This document shows positions 32,466 through 41,666 of a stretch of 64,000 nucleotides of DNA, one piece after another. The stretch is taken from NCBI GenBank assembly GCA_045132235.1, contig JBGURX010000020.1, positions 1 through 64,000 of the forward strand, read 5' to 3'. This DNA comes from UBA1756 sp045132235. Its GTDB lineage: Bacteria > Bacteroidota > Bacteroidia > Bacteroidales > WCHB1-69. Below the pieces are notes generated by a model. The model worked only from the letters and a program-made list of their open reading frames with translations, had not been told where the DNA came from and made no database searches. The position numbers and the translations under genes are program-made. How positions within the stretch are numbered: position 1 is the stretch's first letter; the number at the start of each line of letters is the position of its first letter.

Positions 32466-34780
32466 TACTTTTCTTTTTTCTGGATTTCCTCATCAAGAAA
32501 ACCAAGAGCTATTTGGGGCTCTTCTTTATTAAATCCATTCTTAAACAACTCTTTATACTTCTCCTTGAAAGCTGTCAGGCTGCCTTTATCCAAATCATAC
32601 CTGTTTTTCAAGGTTCTGAAAAGGCGGCTGGTAACCAAATGGTCAGCTGCTTCGGCAAGTTTCCCGCCACAAGCACGATAGGCGCAAATAAACCGTTCCG
32701 CCTGGTTCTCAAAACGATTACCTATGCCGATACCCTTGGCTGCCAACATATCCTTCAATTCAGCATTGTCAATAAAATTCTTAAATGTTGTGAATTCCCC
32801 TTTATGAGCATTAGAGGAGTCCTTGAATTTTTCTTCCAACCAAGAATAGGTGACTACATAGTCATTAATTTTACCATTTCCCACCTTGGCATAATTCTTG
32901 GGCATCTCCATCAAGTTGGAGCGATCGTAGGTCTTCGGAGCGAACTCAAGCGTGGTTTCATCGTGATTTGCCGTGCCGATGAACCGCACATTTTTGGGGA
33001 CGCGCAATTTTCCTGTCCCATCATCTTTATTAACTAACCTTGGAAGAGTATCAAGGGGGGCATTTATCCTGATATACCGTTCTTGCTCCGACTGCTCCAG
33101 AAGGGAGAGGAAATCGGCGAAGTAGTGCTCCGGACGGGAAAGGTTCATCTCATCAAGGATAATCAAGAAGAGGGTATCCTTGTATTTGGGCTGATTGGCC
33201 GCATACAGCGCCTGGAAGAAATCTGTCTCATTGTACTTGTGGTCAAACGAATTGTAGTAGCCCATAAGGTCCATGTTGTCGCGCCAACCGGATTGTACCG
33301 CACAAATCCGGTAGGGCTCCCCGTTTTTCCCTTGAAATTCCGATATGTCTGTCAGTGCTTTGGCAAATTCACGCGGCAGACTGGTTTTTCCGGTACCGCT
33401 GATGCCCTGCAGGATCGTGATGGGTGACATATACAGTCCGGCAATGAAGGTCCGGATGGTTCTTTCATCATAGTAGAAATTTTTGCCTGCCATCTTTATT
33501 TGGACGAATTGCACCAACTTCTCAAGGTCATCCGGGGCGTTCCCTTCTATCATTGTGTTCTGCATTGCAGCATCATTGTCCATTTTGTTGGCGGTTTCAA
33601 ACGCTTCACCCGTCTTGTCCCGTTCCCCCTTCAGTTGGTCAATGGTGACATGCAGATCGTCAATTGTTCTGCGCAATGATGCCTCACGAGCTTCCGCCGA
33701 TTCGATTTTGTTTTTATAGGATTCCAATTCGATAATATACGAATCATTATTGTGAAGCAATGCCTTAAGTTGCATGATTTCTTTCTCGTCAACTTGATTT
33801 TTAAGTTCTTGCACCTTTTGCTGAAGTATTTGCTTTTCCTTCTGCAATTGATCCACTTCCCGTTGTTCGGGTCGTTCGTTCAACTCATTTTCAAGTTTTT
33901 CCAAACGATCTTTCATCGCCTGGTATTCAGGGAGCATTTGATCAAGTTCAACATCCATAAATGCCGCTTGGATAGCTTCGATTTTTCCTTGAAGATTGTC
34001 ATTTGTTTGAACAAGTCGCTTATTCTTTGACTGCTCCATTTCAAGCGACCTTCTTGTCTGTTCCAACACTCCTTCATACTTTTCCTCATACTTTTCCCTA
34101 AGATCCTCTTCGAATAATTCCTTACCTGCCTCAAACTTTTTCTGTTCCCTTTCCAGTTCCATCTGCTGTTTTTTCAGCTCGGACGCTTCATCCACCTTAC
34201 TGAAAATATCCTCCAAGTTTTTTTGGTGCAATTCATTCAACTTTGTCAAATACGCTTCTGTGTCGGTGAACACCTTTTCGCCAGACTCCCGCAGAGTGCC
34301 TATAAGATGGTTTATTACCTCGGTGTATTCTCCGTTGTCGAGGGCTAATTCCCGCTCGAGGACATTTTTTTCCCTTTTGTTAAGTACATACAGTTTGTCC
34401 TTCATCTTATTTTTTGCTTCATCCACACTTTCCCGGTCAGATTGAAGTGCAGTTTCCTCTGTCTGCTTCTTTTCATTCCATTTTGATTGCTCATCCTCAA
34501 TTTTCTTCTGCAGGCTTTGCAGCTGACTGCGTATTCCCAGCAACTTTCTCCAGTAGTCATCAACAGCATTTTTTTCTTTCGCTCTATCGAACTCCTCCTG
34601 ATCTTTTTGTGGCAGCGATTCAACCACATCGACCTTATTCTCCTCACACTCTTGTTGCAATTCGCGCTGCAATTCATCAGCATTCTGAATCTGCTCTTCA
34701 TTCGGTGCAGCAACCTTTGCCATATTTTGCGTTTTTTGCGAGGCACTCTGTTTCTTGTTGTGATTGTTTTTTTTACCCAT
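32465..34780 (-). CDS. McrB-like AAA+ NTPase with long N-terminal coiled coil
   Basis: 771 residues. Residues about 60-400 are a long charged coiled coil. The C-terminal AAA+ domain has Walker A LQGISGTGKTSLPREFA (about 458-473), Walker B LIILDEMNLSRPEHYFADFLSLLE (about 539-561) and the sensor RFIGTANHDETT (about 599-610). These are the MoxR/McrB-type motifs, including the McrB-like signature MNLSRPEHY. McrB is a GTP-driven translocase partner of a nuclease. Here the usual N-terminal DNA-binding domain is replaced by the coiled coil, so target recognition is probably by a partner protein. Confidence 0.85.
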   Translation of the reverse strand: MGKKNNHNKKQSASQKTQNMAKVAAPNEEQIQNADELQRELQQECEENKVDVVESLPQKDQEEFDRAKEKNAVDDYWRKLLGIRSQLQSLQKKIEDEQSKWNEKKQTEETALQSDRESVDEAKNKMKDKLYVLNKREKNVLERELALDNGEYTEVINHLIGTLRESGEKVFTDTEAYLTKLNELHQKNLEDIFSKVDEASELKKQQMELEREQKKFEAGKELFEEDLREKYEEKYEGVLEQTRRSLEMEQSKNKRLVQTNDNLQGKIEAIQAAFMDVELDQMLPEYQAMKDRLEKLENELNERPEQREVDQLQKEKQILQQKVQELKNQVDEKEIMQLKALLHNNDSYIIELESYKNKIESAEAREASLRRTIDDLHVTIDQLKGERDKTGEAFETANKMDNDAAMQNTMIEGNAPDDLEKLVQFVQIKMAGKNFYYDERTIRTFIAGLYMSPITILQGISGTGKTSLPREFAKALTDISEFQGKNGEPYRICAVQSGWRDNMDLMGYYNSFDHKYNETDFFQALYAANQPKYKDTLFLIILDEMNLSRPEHYFADFLSLLEQSEQERYIRINAPLDTLPRLVNKDDGTGKLRVPKNVRFIGTANHDETTLEFAPKTYDRSNLMEMPKNYAKVGNGKINDYVVTYSWLEEKFKDSSNAHKGEFTTFKNFIDNAELKDMLAAKGIGIGNRFENQAERFICAYRACGGKLAEAADHLVTSRLFRTLKNRYDLDKGSLTAFKEKYKELFKNGFNKEEPQIALGFLDEEIQKKEK

Positions 34781-34785
34781 GGTGA

Positions 34786-36303
34786 TTATTGTTTGGTGAT
34801 ATATTCATTTATAAATTCTATGATAAAGTCGTAGTAAGATTTAGCCTTTTCCTTTGTAAGGTTTTCGTCAGGGCCATGTGTCTGCCGCCCGCCTATTGTT
34901 CCATGTGCACAGGTGTTGTTCCTCCAGTGTGCTATTTCAATCAGAAGTTCAATTTTCCCGTTCAGCATGGAAAACAGTGGGGAGTTTTTGTCCAATTCAT
35001 ATGTTAGGGCAAAGGCAGCCAAATGCTGGATGATGCCTTGAGGATTTTTTATCTTCCCTTTCATCGCATTCAGCAATTGATTCGGCACAGAAGTCTCCCT
35101 TGAGAACAATTTGGATTTGTAAATATTCTTTATGGCTTGCTTCTTGTCGTTTGTTGAATCCGTATTGTCATCGGGATAGCGGTTTACCAACTCTTCATAA
35201 ACGGATTGCCTATTGTCCCTATCGTGCTTGAATACATTCTCGAAGGCAGAACAGATGTACAAAATCATTTCCTTTGCAGAATTTTCCCATTTTTGTGGGT
35301 TGTCTTGGATGTGAAGATGCTTCTCTATAATCTGCTCACAGTAGCCTTGTAGATTTTTATCCAAATTATAAAAATCAGTAGAAAAACTATCGCACACGAC
35401 CTCATCAATCCTGTTTTTCAGATCCTGGTTATATTCCTCCAATCTCTTATTACGGGAGGTCTGTGCATCCTCGAACCTTTTCTCAATCTCACTGAGCAAC
35501 GTTTTGTTTTCCTTTGTGTTAAGATAAAATTTCAGTTGCACATTGTCGCCATAGCCAAAGGGATCCAGCACTTTCCAGTCCGGATTGTAGATTCCGTCTT
35601 CACCCTCCAGATAGATATAGGTACACACCCAAACCTTTTCGGGACGATTGGTCGGGATGTAGCGGATGCTTAGTTTCGGAATCGTTGTTTCCACGGTGTC
35701 CTCCGACATCGAGTCAAACTGTTTGCTGTAGGTGTCTTTTATGATTTCCGCAATTTGTTTTTCCGACAAGGCGGATTTAGTTTTTTGCCGGAAGACGATC
35801 TCGTCCAAATAGAACACGGAGTCATCCCGTTCATCACCATCCCCCTTTTCGCCTCTGATGATGCGTGGCTTTGGATCGGACGTGACATCCGGGCGGACGA
35901 TATTTTCCACATAGTAGGGATAGTATCCCTCGGTGTCAATATACTGAAACAGGTAGCCTATCCTTCGTTCATTCGGGTTGATGACCAGTCCGTCTATTTC
36001 CGACAATTTATTCTTTCCTTCCTCAGAGAGGGCGCCATACTGGGTGAGTAACCCTTTTCGCTGCAGGGCATTCGCCACTATCTCGATGAGTTTTTCATCC
36101 AGCCCTGTCATTTCCGCTATTCTTTGTGTTGCCATCCCCGGTTTCGCCTTGAACCGCAGGACGGTCTTTTCAAAGAAATCCAATCCCGAAGAAAACGCAC
36201 ATGTTTCAATACGGTACATGTACATGGGTATCGCCACCCTCAGAAATCTGCGGGATGGGCTTGCCGTAGTATTGCAAATAATGTTATTGTATTCTATTTC
36301 CAT
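34786..36303 (-). CDS. Winged-helix protein with C-terminal HEPN-like R-x5-H motif (unnamed family)
   Basis: The start at 36303 (MEIEYNNIICNTTASPSRRF) gives 505 residues; a longer frame would begin deep inside the helicase gene. Residues about 25-110 look like a winged helix (MATQRIAEMTGLDEKLIEIVANALQRKGLLTQYGALSEEG). The middle is beta-rich with unknown fold. Near the C-terminus, AHWRNNTCAHG (R461, H467) is an R-x5-H motif like that of HEPN RNases and abortive-infection proteins, within a helical region. Function is unknown; an RNase or nucleotidyl-transfer toxin role is a reasonable inference. It overlaps the helicase gene by 20 bp. Confidence 0.6.
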   Translation of the reverse strand: MEIEYNNIICNTTASPSRRFLRVAIPMYMYRIETCAFSSGLDFFEKTVLRFKAKPGMATQRIAEMTGLDEKLIEIVANALQRKGLLTQYGALSEEGKNKLSEIDGLVINPNERRIGYLFQYIDTEGYYPYYVENIVRPDVTSDPKPRIIRGEKGDGDERDDSVFYLDEIVFRQKTKSALSEKQIAEIIKDTYSKQFDSMSEDTVETTIPKLSIRYIPTNRPEKVWVCTYIYLEGEDGIYNPDWKVLDPFGYGDNVQLKFYLNTKENKTLLSEIEKRFEDAQTSRNKRLEEYNQDLKNRIDEVVCDSFSTDFYNLDKNLQGYCEQIIEKHLHIQDNPQKWENSAKEMILYICSAFENVFKHDRDNRQSVYEELVNRYPDDNTDSTNDKKQAIKNIYKSKLFSRETSVPNQLLNAMKGKIKNPQGIIQHLAAFALTYELDKNSPLFSMLNGKIELLIEIAHWRNNTCAHGTIGGRQTHGPDENLTKEKAKSYYDFIIEFINEYITKQ

Positions 36304-39300
36304 ATTTTGAGCTTGGATCTGAAAACGTCTTGTAAAATTCAAAAAGGCCTTCCACGTATTTTTGGGCGAATTCGTCTTCAAACATTTGGGCATCGCCCAC
36401 CACGATGATCATTTTCCGAGCGCGGGAAAAAGCGACATTCAGCCTGTTTTCCACTGTCAGGAACCCGAAAACCTTGCCGGGGTTTTCGTCCGTCCTCTGG
36501 ATCTCATTGGAGCGCACCGTACTCAGGATTACGATGTCAAATTCCTTGCCCTGGAAGGAGTCCACGGAACCGATCCTCAATTTTTCGCGGCCATCCGCTG
36601 TCTCTTTGTATTTATCGGCAATGTCGTATTCTCCTGTTGCCGTTTTCTTCGCATATCCAGCATCAGATGCTTCTTTATACAGGGATGTGACCTGTTGAGC
36701 GTAAAACGTGATGATGCCTACACTCAGGTTCTCGAACTCAGGGTCTTTCTCCATTTCCTTCAGCAAGGCGAAAACCCGTTTGGCTTCGGCAGGCCGGCTC
36801 TTGCTTTTTCCTCCGAGCTCTTTCCCCGACTGTTTCGGCACATTGCAGAACACTCCCACCTTGTCCTTTGCCCATTTGAGCTGGAGACGATGCTGTTTTG
36901 CCTCAGCCTGCTCATTCCATCCCATTCCCGGCTGAAGTTCCCCATTGTAGTACAGCCTGCTGATAAAATCGCCGATGGCTGGATGCATACGGAACTGCGC
37001 TTTCAATGTGATGCAGCGGGGGATGCCACTTTTTTCCATGTTTCTGAAAATGATTCCGAAAAGGGATTCCTGCAGTTTTTTCTTTGCTTCCGCCTGCCTC
37101 ATCTCTTCGGAATAGGTGGCGGCCGTCTCTTTGGCGATAGACTCTTCCAAAAGATGAGGCAGCTGTTTCTGGTCACCGACAAGGATAATGCGCTCTGTCG
37201 CCTTGGTCATTGGTATGAGGAGGTCCAGGGGGTTCGAGCGGGCCGCCTCTTCCAGAACGACATTGTCGAAATAACTGTACTCTCTCATAGTATAGCTGCC
37301 CGACACCTGGTTGGTGGCTGCAATACTTTCCCCGTAATTCACAATCGACTCCCTGATGTAGCCGGCATCTGCCAGGTCTCCCAAAATCTCTTCCAAGACA
37401 GAGGTAAGGAACGTATCTTCGTCCTCGTAGTCCAAAGACTCCTTTTTCCGTGCCCACGAAATCGCCTCATCCATCCAGCACTTCAAGGAAGCATTGTCGC
37501 TGATGTCAATCTCATTACTCTCCTCGAGTATGCGTGCCAAGTACTTGTTTTTCATCTCCTCCAAACGAGGAAGGAAGTCAGGCTCCGCATACTTCATTTC
37601 CGGCGGTGCCGATTCGATAAATGCACGGTCATTGTCATCAATATCCATTTTCTTGCTGAAACGAAGGAGGTTTTTGTATCCGTCATCATCGTAGGCTTCC
37701 GGCGTGGTGCGGAGACTTTTGACAAGGCCTTCCACCTTGTCCCGTTCGGAGTCCTTAAAGCCCGATGGTGCAAAATTGCTTTTCCATGTGCTGACGAGCG
37801 CATCATTCTCAATAATACCCGCACGAACCCAATCGTCTATTTGCTTGGTTATATCCGATTTGTTATTCTCTTTTTCAAGAATTTGCTTGAGTTCCACCAG
37901 CTTTTTGGACAAGCGCGACGACTCAGTTTTAGGGGCAAGTCTTTGAAAAGAATCATTCACATGGTTCCTTATGTCCTCGACCAGCTTATCTTCAGGTTTG
38001 AAGCTATTCTGCGTTTCCTTGCCGACTTTTATCGTGGGGAGCCCTAGTGTAGAAACTTTGGAGGCGATATGTTCAACCGTATCGTTTTGGAAAGCCGAGA
38101 CGAGGATGAGTTTCCGGTCAGCGCATTTCTTCTTGGAGTCGCGTTCTGCAATCTCCAATAACCGGTCGCAGATTGCCGCCACCACTGTTGTCTTGCCTGT
38201 CCCGGGAGGGCCTTGTATGATGGCAATGTCCGGTGTGTTGACCGCAATTCTGACCGCCTCTTCCTGGTCGGGGGTCAACCCGTCGATACCGAACTTTTTC
38301 CTGAGAAAGGAGCGGGTGCGCTCAGTCAGCGTCTTTTCCGAGCGGGACTTTTTCCCCATACTTTCAACCTTGTTTTCAATAGCGAAAAGAAGGTTGGTGG
38401 TCAGAAACCTCCTTTGGTTACGGAGGAGCGAGACCGCCCTCTCCCTTCGTTTGAACACGACCTCATCCCCTTTTGTCGAAAGGACAAGCCTGCCTTCCGA
38501 TGGAAGGGTGTATGTATCGTCATCAAACTCCACCTCGTCGTTGGATCCTAATAACCTTGTCTGCTCTTCGTTCAATTTAACCCGATACAGTTTTGCATCA
38601 CCCTTTTGTTCCTCTGCTCCCTCTTTCACCAATTCAAACGAGGCATATCGAAGTTCATCCCTGTGTTCCTTAAACACAGCTCTCTGCTCTTCGGACAAAT
38701 CCAACTTGACTCTTGATGTCCCATTTTTCAGGAATCGCCGATCCCTGAATTTCACCTCTCCCAGATCCGATTTCAAATTTTCCACACAATCCCGCTCAAT
38801 TTTCGAATATCGCTCCCATAAGTTGATAAGTGTTTCCCCTTTGGTTTCGCTTTCGCGTATGCTCTCGTAGGTCTGCCGCATTTGAGATGCCTCAACAAAA
38901 CGGATCTCGTTGTAGAAGACAATCTGAAGGTCTGCTAAATCGTCGATGTTTTTGGGCAAACCCTTCTTTGCCTTCTTCTTTTTCACCACCCACTTCTCAT
39001 TCTCCACTGCCACATCAATGGAGCCATGGAGTCCGTACAATGTGAATGTAGTTGACCCGTTTATGTAGGTCTTCACAAGCAGAGCCTCCATTGCACCTGC
39101 ATCCCACACAAATTCCCTATGGAGTTGTTCCGGTATTTTCTCAATCTTTTCACTCCGGTTGGATTGGATGTACTGATCCCCAAAACCGATTTCAAAATCG
39201 CTTTCAAAATTTATTATCTTGCTGCATGGAAGAAATTGGATTTTCGCGCTTTGTGTATTTTCGTCGAAAAAGTCAATCCAGAACAGATAGGAGTTCAGTT

Positions 39301-39553
39301 CTTCGTTTGGTGATGGCGTGACGGATGATAGTTTATCCGGGTCATCCATCTTCATCCGCATAGGCATCGTCTTCCTGTTATTTCCTTCTTCAAGAATGTC
39401 AGCGGAGAACAAAATCTCGCTTCCTTCAATTTTGATGAAAGAAAGAAGCTGGGGCGGCTTTAGCCAACTGACATCATCTGAAATCAGCTGACCCGTGAGG
39501 AAGTTGCGGTAATTTTCCTCTGGAAAATGTTTGAAAATATCTGCTATTACCAT
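36284..39553 (-). CDS. UPF1/Dna2-like SF1B helicase
   Basis: 1089 residues. The N-terminal ~420 residues are of unknown fold and probably contact DNA/RNA or partners. The helicase core starts with LTPDQEEAVRIAVNTPDIAIIQGPPGTGKTT (Walker A about 448-456). It continues with the Walker B region NVVLEEAARSNPLDLL (Glu-Glu where DE is usual), GDQKQLPH (III), QFRMHPAIGDFIS (IV), VDSFQGKEFDIVILSTVRSN (V, about 997-1016) and NVAFSRARKMIIVVGD (VI, about 1039-1054). The order and wording are those of the AAA_11/AAA_12 helicases. It lies 3 bp after the kinase gene and is likely the motor of the effector module. Confidence 0.88.
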   Translation of the reverse strand: MVIADIFKHFPEENYRNFLTGQLISDDVSWLKPPQLLSFIKIEGSEILFSADILEEGNNRKTMPMRMKMDDPDKLSSVTPSPNEELNSYLFWIDFFDENTQSAKIQFLPCSKIINFESDFEIGFGDQYIQSNRSEKIEKIPEQLHREFVWDAGAMEALLVKTYINGSTTFTLYGLHGSIDVAVENEKWVVKKKKAKKGLPKNIDDLADLQIVFYNEIRFVEASQMRQTYESIRESETKGETLINLWERYSKIERDCVENLKSDLGEVKFRDRRFLKNGTSRVKLDLSEEQRAVFKEHRDELRYASFELVKEGAEEQKGDAKLYRVKLNEEQTRLLGSNDEVEFDDDTYTLPSEGRLVLSTKGDEVVFKRRERAVSLLRNQRRFLTTNLLFAIENKVESMGKKSRSEKTLTERTRSFLRKKFGIDGLTPDQEEAVRIAVNTPDIAIIQGPPGTGKTTVVAAICDRLLEIAERDSKKKCADRKLILVSAFQNDTVEHIASKVSTLGLPTIKVGKETQNSFKPEDKLVEDIRNHVNDSFQRLAPKTESSRLSKKLVELKQILEKENNKSDITKQIDDWVRAGIIENDALVSTWKSNFAPSGFKDSERDKVEGLVKSLRTTPEAYDDDGYKNLLRFSKKMDIDDNDRAFIESAPPEMKYAEPDFLPRLEEMKNKYLARILEESNEIDISDNASLKCWMDEAISWARKKESLDYEDEDTFLTSVLEEILGDLADAGYIRESIVNYGESIAATNQVSGSYTMREYSYFDNVVLEEAARSNPLDLLIPMTKATERIILVGDQKQLPHLLEESIAKETAATYSEEMRQAEAKKKLQESLFGIIFRNMEKSGIPRCITLKAQFRMHPAIGDFISRLYYNGELQPGMGWNEQAEAKQHRLQLKWAKDKVGVFCNVPKQSGKELGGKSKSRPAEAKRVFALLKEMEKDPEFENLSVGIITFYAQQVTSLYKEASDAGYAKKTATGEYDIADKYKETADGREKLRIGSVDSFQGKEFDIVILSTVRSNEIQRTDENPGKVFGFLTVENRLNVAFSRARKMIIVVGDAQMFEDEFAQKYVEGLFEFYKTFSDPSSKYGNRIQ

Positions 39554-39556
39554 ACG

Positions 39557-40951
39557 TTAGTCAATGGTTAAAACTCTTTGTGGTTGATCGCAATGTTCCA
39601 CAGAAATCATCATTTTTTCCTTGGTCTCTTTCTTTGCGATGCGAATTCTGACGGGTCCGTTAAATTCTCTGACGTATTCTCCTGACCTTTTGTATATATA
39701 AAAACGATGATTGTCCTGCGGAGTCAATACAAGAATGTCTTCTCTATCACCCGATTCTACTGAAATGAGCAAGAAAGGTTCCGCAGGGTGTGACGGCGCG
39801 ATAAAATGAGAGGCGTTGACCATTCTGGGTGTGCTCGTGGTGACAACGAGTTCCTCATACACTTTCTGTTGCAGCTGGAAACTGCCTTTCCCGTTTTCAC
39901 ACATCTTGTGGGTAACCTCATCATAATATGGAATCTGCTCCCAACGTCTCATCTGGATTTTGTATGCCTTTTCAATTATCTGCCCGCATAATGGACACTC
40001 CGTCCTATGTCCATACAGGAAATCCATGTTGCATTCAGGATTCGGACAGTGCACTAATTCGTTAACGGCCCTGTGCAGTTCATCATACCATTCGCCCATA
40101 GAGGGTCTTTGTATCGGGTCGTTGAGCCCCTCCTCGAACGTCCGACGGAAAAGTTCGTGCACTCTTGGCGACATCATGATATCGGACGGGATAGCCCTAG
40201 TCAGAGCATTGCGAGTGTCGTTCCTATTATCCACCCACGGGAGCTTTCCAGCCAGAGCGTCCTCCTCAAGTTCCGGCTCTCCCTCGTCAACATAGTCCCC
40301 TATAAGTGGATGATTGGTGGTCAGCACCATAAATGCCAGCACGGCAAAGGAAAAACAGTCCGACGAGGGCGTATTGGGAGCCAATTTGTTCACAATCTCC
40401 GGGGCGCCGAACCGCGGCGTGTATATATTCTGGACCACGCTCGACTTATAGCGGAGGTTGTCCAAATCAATCAGGAAAATATTGTTTTTTTCCGGCCGTT
40501 GCGAGACAAACACGTTGTCAGACGACAGATCGCAATACGCCAGTCCTTTTGCGTGCAGTGAGCGCAACGCAGAGGCCAATTCTCTCAGCAACGCATACCG
40601 TTTGCGCAACCCTCCTGTCTCAAGAAACCATTTTTGAAAGTCACTGTCACATTGCCCACGATATATCCACTCGGTCAACGGTATCATTCCGGAAGCGAAT
40701 TCGGCAATGTACCCGCTTCGTGGAGCGGTGATTTCCCATAATGGGCACGCGTATATGTTTTTGTCCAAATGCAAACTGATGAGGAACTGTATTTTCGACC
40801 TGAGGAGGAGATCATCATGATTGCCAAAGAACAACTTGGCGATATACCGGCCGCCCTGAAGGAGGTATGTGCGTCCCTGACCACCTTCGGCAAGGGCTTT
40901 CTCAATCTGATATGTATTTCCTTTATTGTCAATTACTTCACCCATAATCAT
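39557..40951 (-). CDS. Protein kinase-like domain plus zinc ribbon (kinase of a TerY-P triad)
   Basis: 464 residues. The kinase lobe has a glycine loop ALAEGGQGRTY (about residues 19-29), the VAIK-type Lys in YIAKLF (K39), the catalytic loop AYCDLSSDNVF (D141, N146; HRD replaced by YCD), a DFG-equivalent IDLDN (D162-D164) and GAPEIV. It therefore keeps the catalytic Asp, Asn and metal-binding Asp, so activity is plausible. A zinc ribbon follows (CPNPECNMDF ... CPLCG). The architecture recalls E. coli YegI and the kinase of the TerY-P triad. It overlaps the phosphatase gene by 4 bp. Confidence 0.85.
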   Translation of the reverse strand: MIMGEVIDNKGNTYQIEKALAEGGQGRTYLLQGGRYIAKLFFGNHDDLLLRSKIQFLISLHLDKNIYACPLWEITAPRSGYIAEFASGMIPLTEWIYRGQCDSDFQKWFLETGGLRKRYALLRELASALRSLHAKGLAYCDLSSDNVFVSQRPEKNNIFLIDLDNLRYKSSVVQNIYTPRFGAPEIVNKLAPNTPSSDCFSFAVLAFMVLTTNHPLIGDYVDEGEPELEEDALAGKLPWVDNRNDTRNALTRAIPSDIMMSPRVHELFRRTFEEGLNDPIQRPSMGEWYDELHRAVNELVHCPNPECNMDFLYGHRTECPLCGQIIEKAYKIQMRRWEQIPYYDEVTHKMCENGKGSFQLQQKVYEELVVTTSTPRMVNASHFIAPSHPAEPFLLISVESGDREDILVLTPQDNHRFYIYKRSGEYVREFNGPVRIRIAKKETKEKMMISVEHCDQPQRVLTID

Positions 40952-41664
40952 CTCAAATTACGCCACCCAAACACCAAAGTCTTGTCATCGCTGTTTTTGG
41001 TGGACATTATCTCCTGTATTTCTTTCTTTAACGTATAGTTCCGATGCTTTCGTGCCATTGAACCATATTTTTTCTTAAAGTAGTCAAACAGCCCGTCAAG
41101 TTGTTCTGGCACAATCTCATCGGCGAAACCGTCTGTGGCAATCATAAAATCGAACGTATCGTCAAAATACAGATCAACGAACTTGAAGTCGCTGATTTTG
41201 AAGCGATTCCCGAGACAGCATGTTTCATTGATGAATTCTTTGTCGGAAACGTGCACAAAGGTGGCTCGGTCGCCATCCTTCCTGTAGGCGACCATCGTGT
41301 CACCGAGCTGTCCAAGCAGAACATGCTTGCGGTGTTTATCAACCACCAGCAAGGAGAGAGTCGTGCTAAAGTCGCGCATACAGGAAGAAAGTTTTTTGAC
41401 ACGGGCCGCCCATGCGGAGGCGAGTGTACGACATATCTCGGACGATGAATGTTCATCTTCAAAATGACGCATGAAATACCTCACCGTCTCCTCACACGCA
41501 AACCGTGAGCCTGAATCAGAATGCGAGGCGGATCCCAATCCATCTGCCATTGCCACGATGAGCAAAGAATCCGTCTCGCATACCAGACGATGGTCCTGAT
41601 AGGGAATGCCTTTCGTCTTCATTCCGCGATTGGCCGCCTGTAGGATATCAAACGTCACTGACAT
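40948..41664 (-). CDS. PP2C-type protein phosphatase (triad partner)
   Basis: 238 residues with the PP2C metal-binding motifs: VAMADGLGSASHSDSGS (first Asp), the central SCMRDFSTTLSLLVV and LGQLGDTMVAYR, ATDGFAD, and the C-terminal DDKTLVFGW (metal-binding Asp pair). It should reverse phosphorylation by the neighbouring kinase. It corresponds to the YegK-like phosphatase of the TerY-P triad. It is 2 bp after the vWA gene and overlaps the kinase by 4 bp (ATGA), which gives tight coupling. Confidence 0.88.
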   Translation of the reverse strand: MSVTFDILQAANRGMKTKGIPYQDHRLVCETDSLLIVAMADGLGSASHSDSGSRFACEETVRYFMRHFEDEHSSSEICRTLASAWAARVKKLSSCMRDFSTTLSLLVVDKHRKHVLLGQLGDTMVAYRKDGDRATFVHVSDKEFINETCCLGNRFKISDFKFVDLYFDDTFDFMIATDGFADEIVPEQLDGLFDYFKKKYGSMARKHRNYTLKKEIQEIMSTKNSDDKTLVFGWRNLR

Positions 41665-41666
41665 GG

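Noticed and set aside
36362..38047. Long open frame on the plus strand opposite the helicase
   Set aside because: It is antisense to a protein with clear helicase motifs; its composition (Phe/Leu/Cys-rich) matches a reversed coding shadow and no motif was found.
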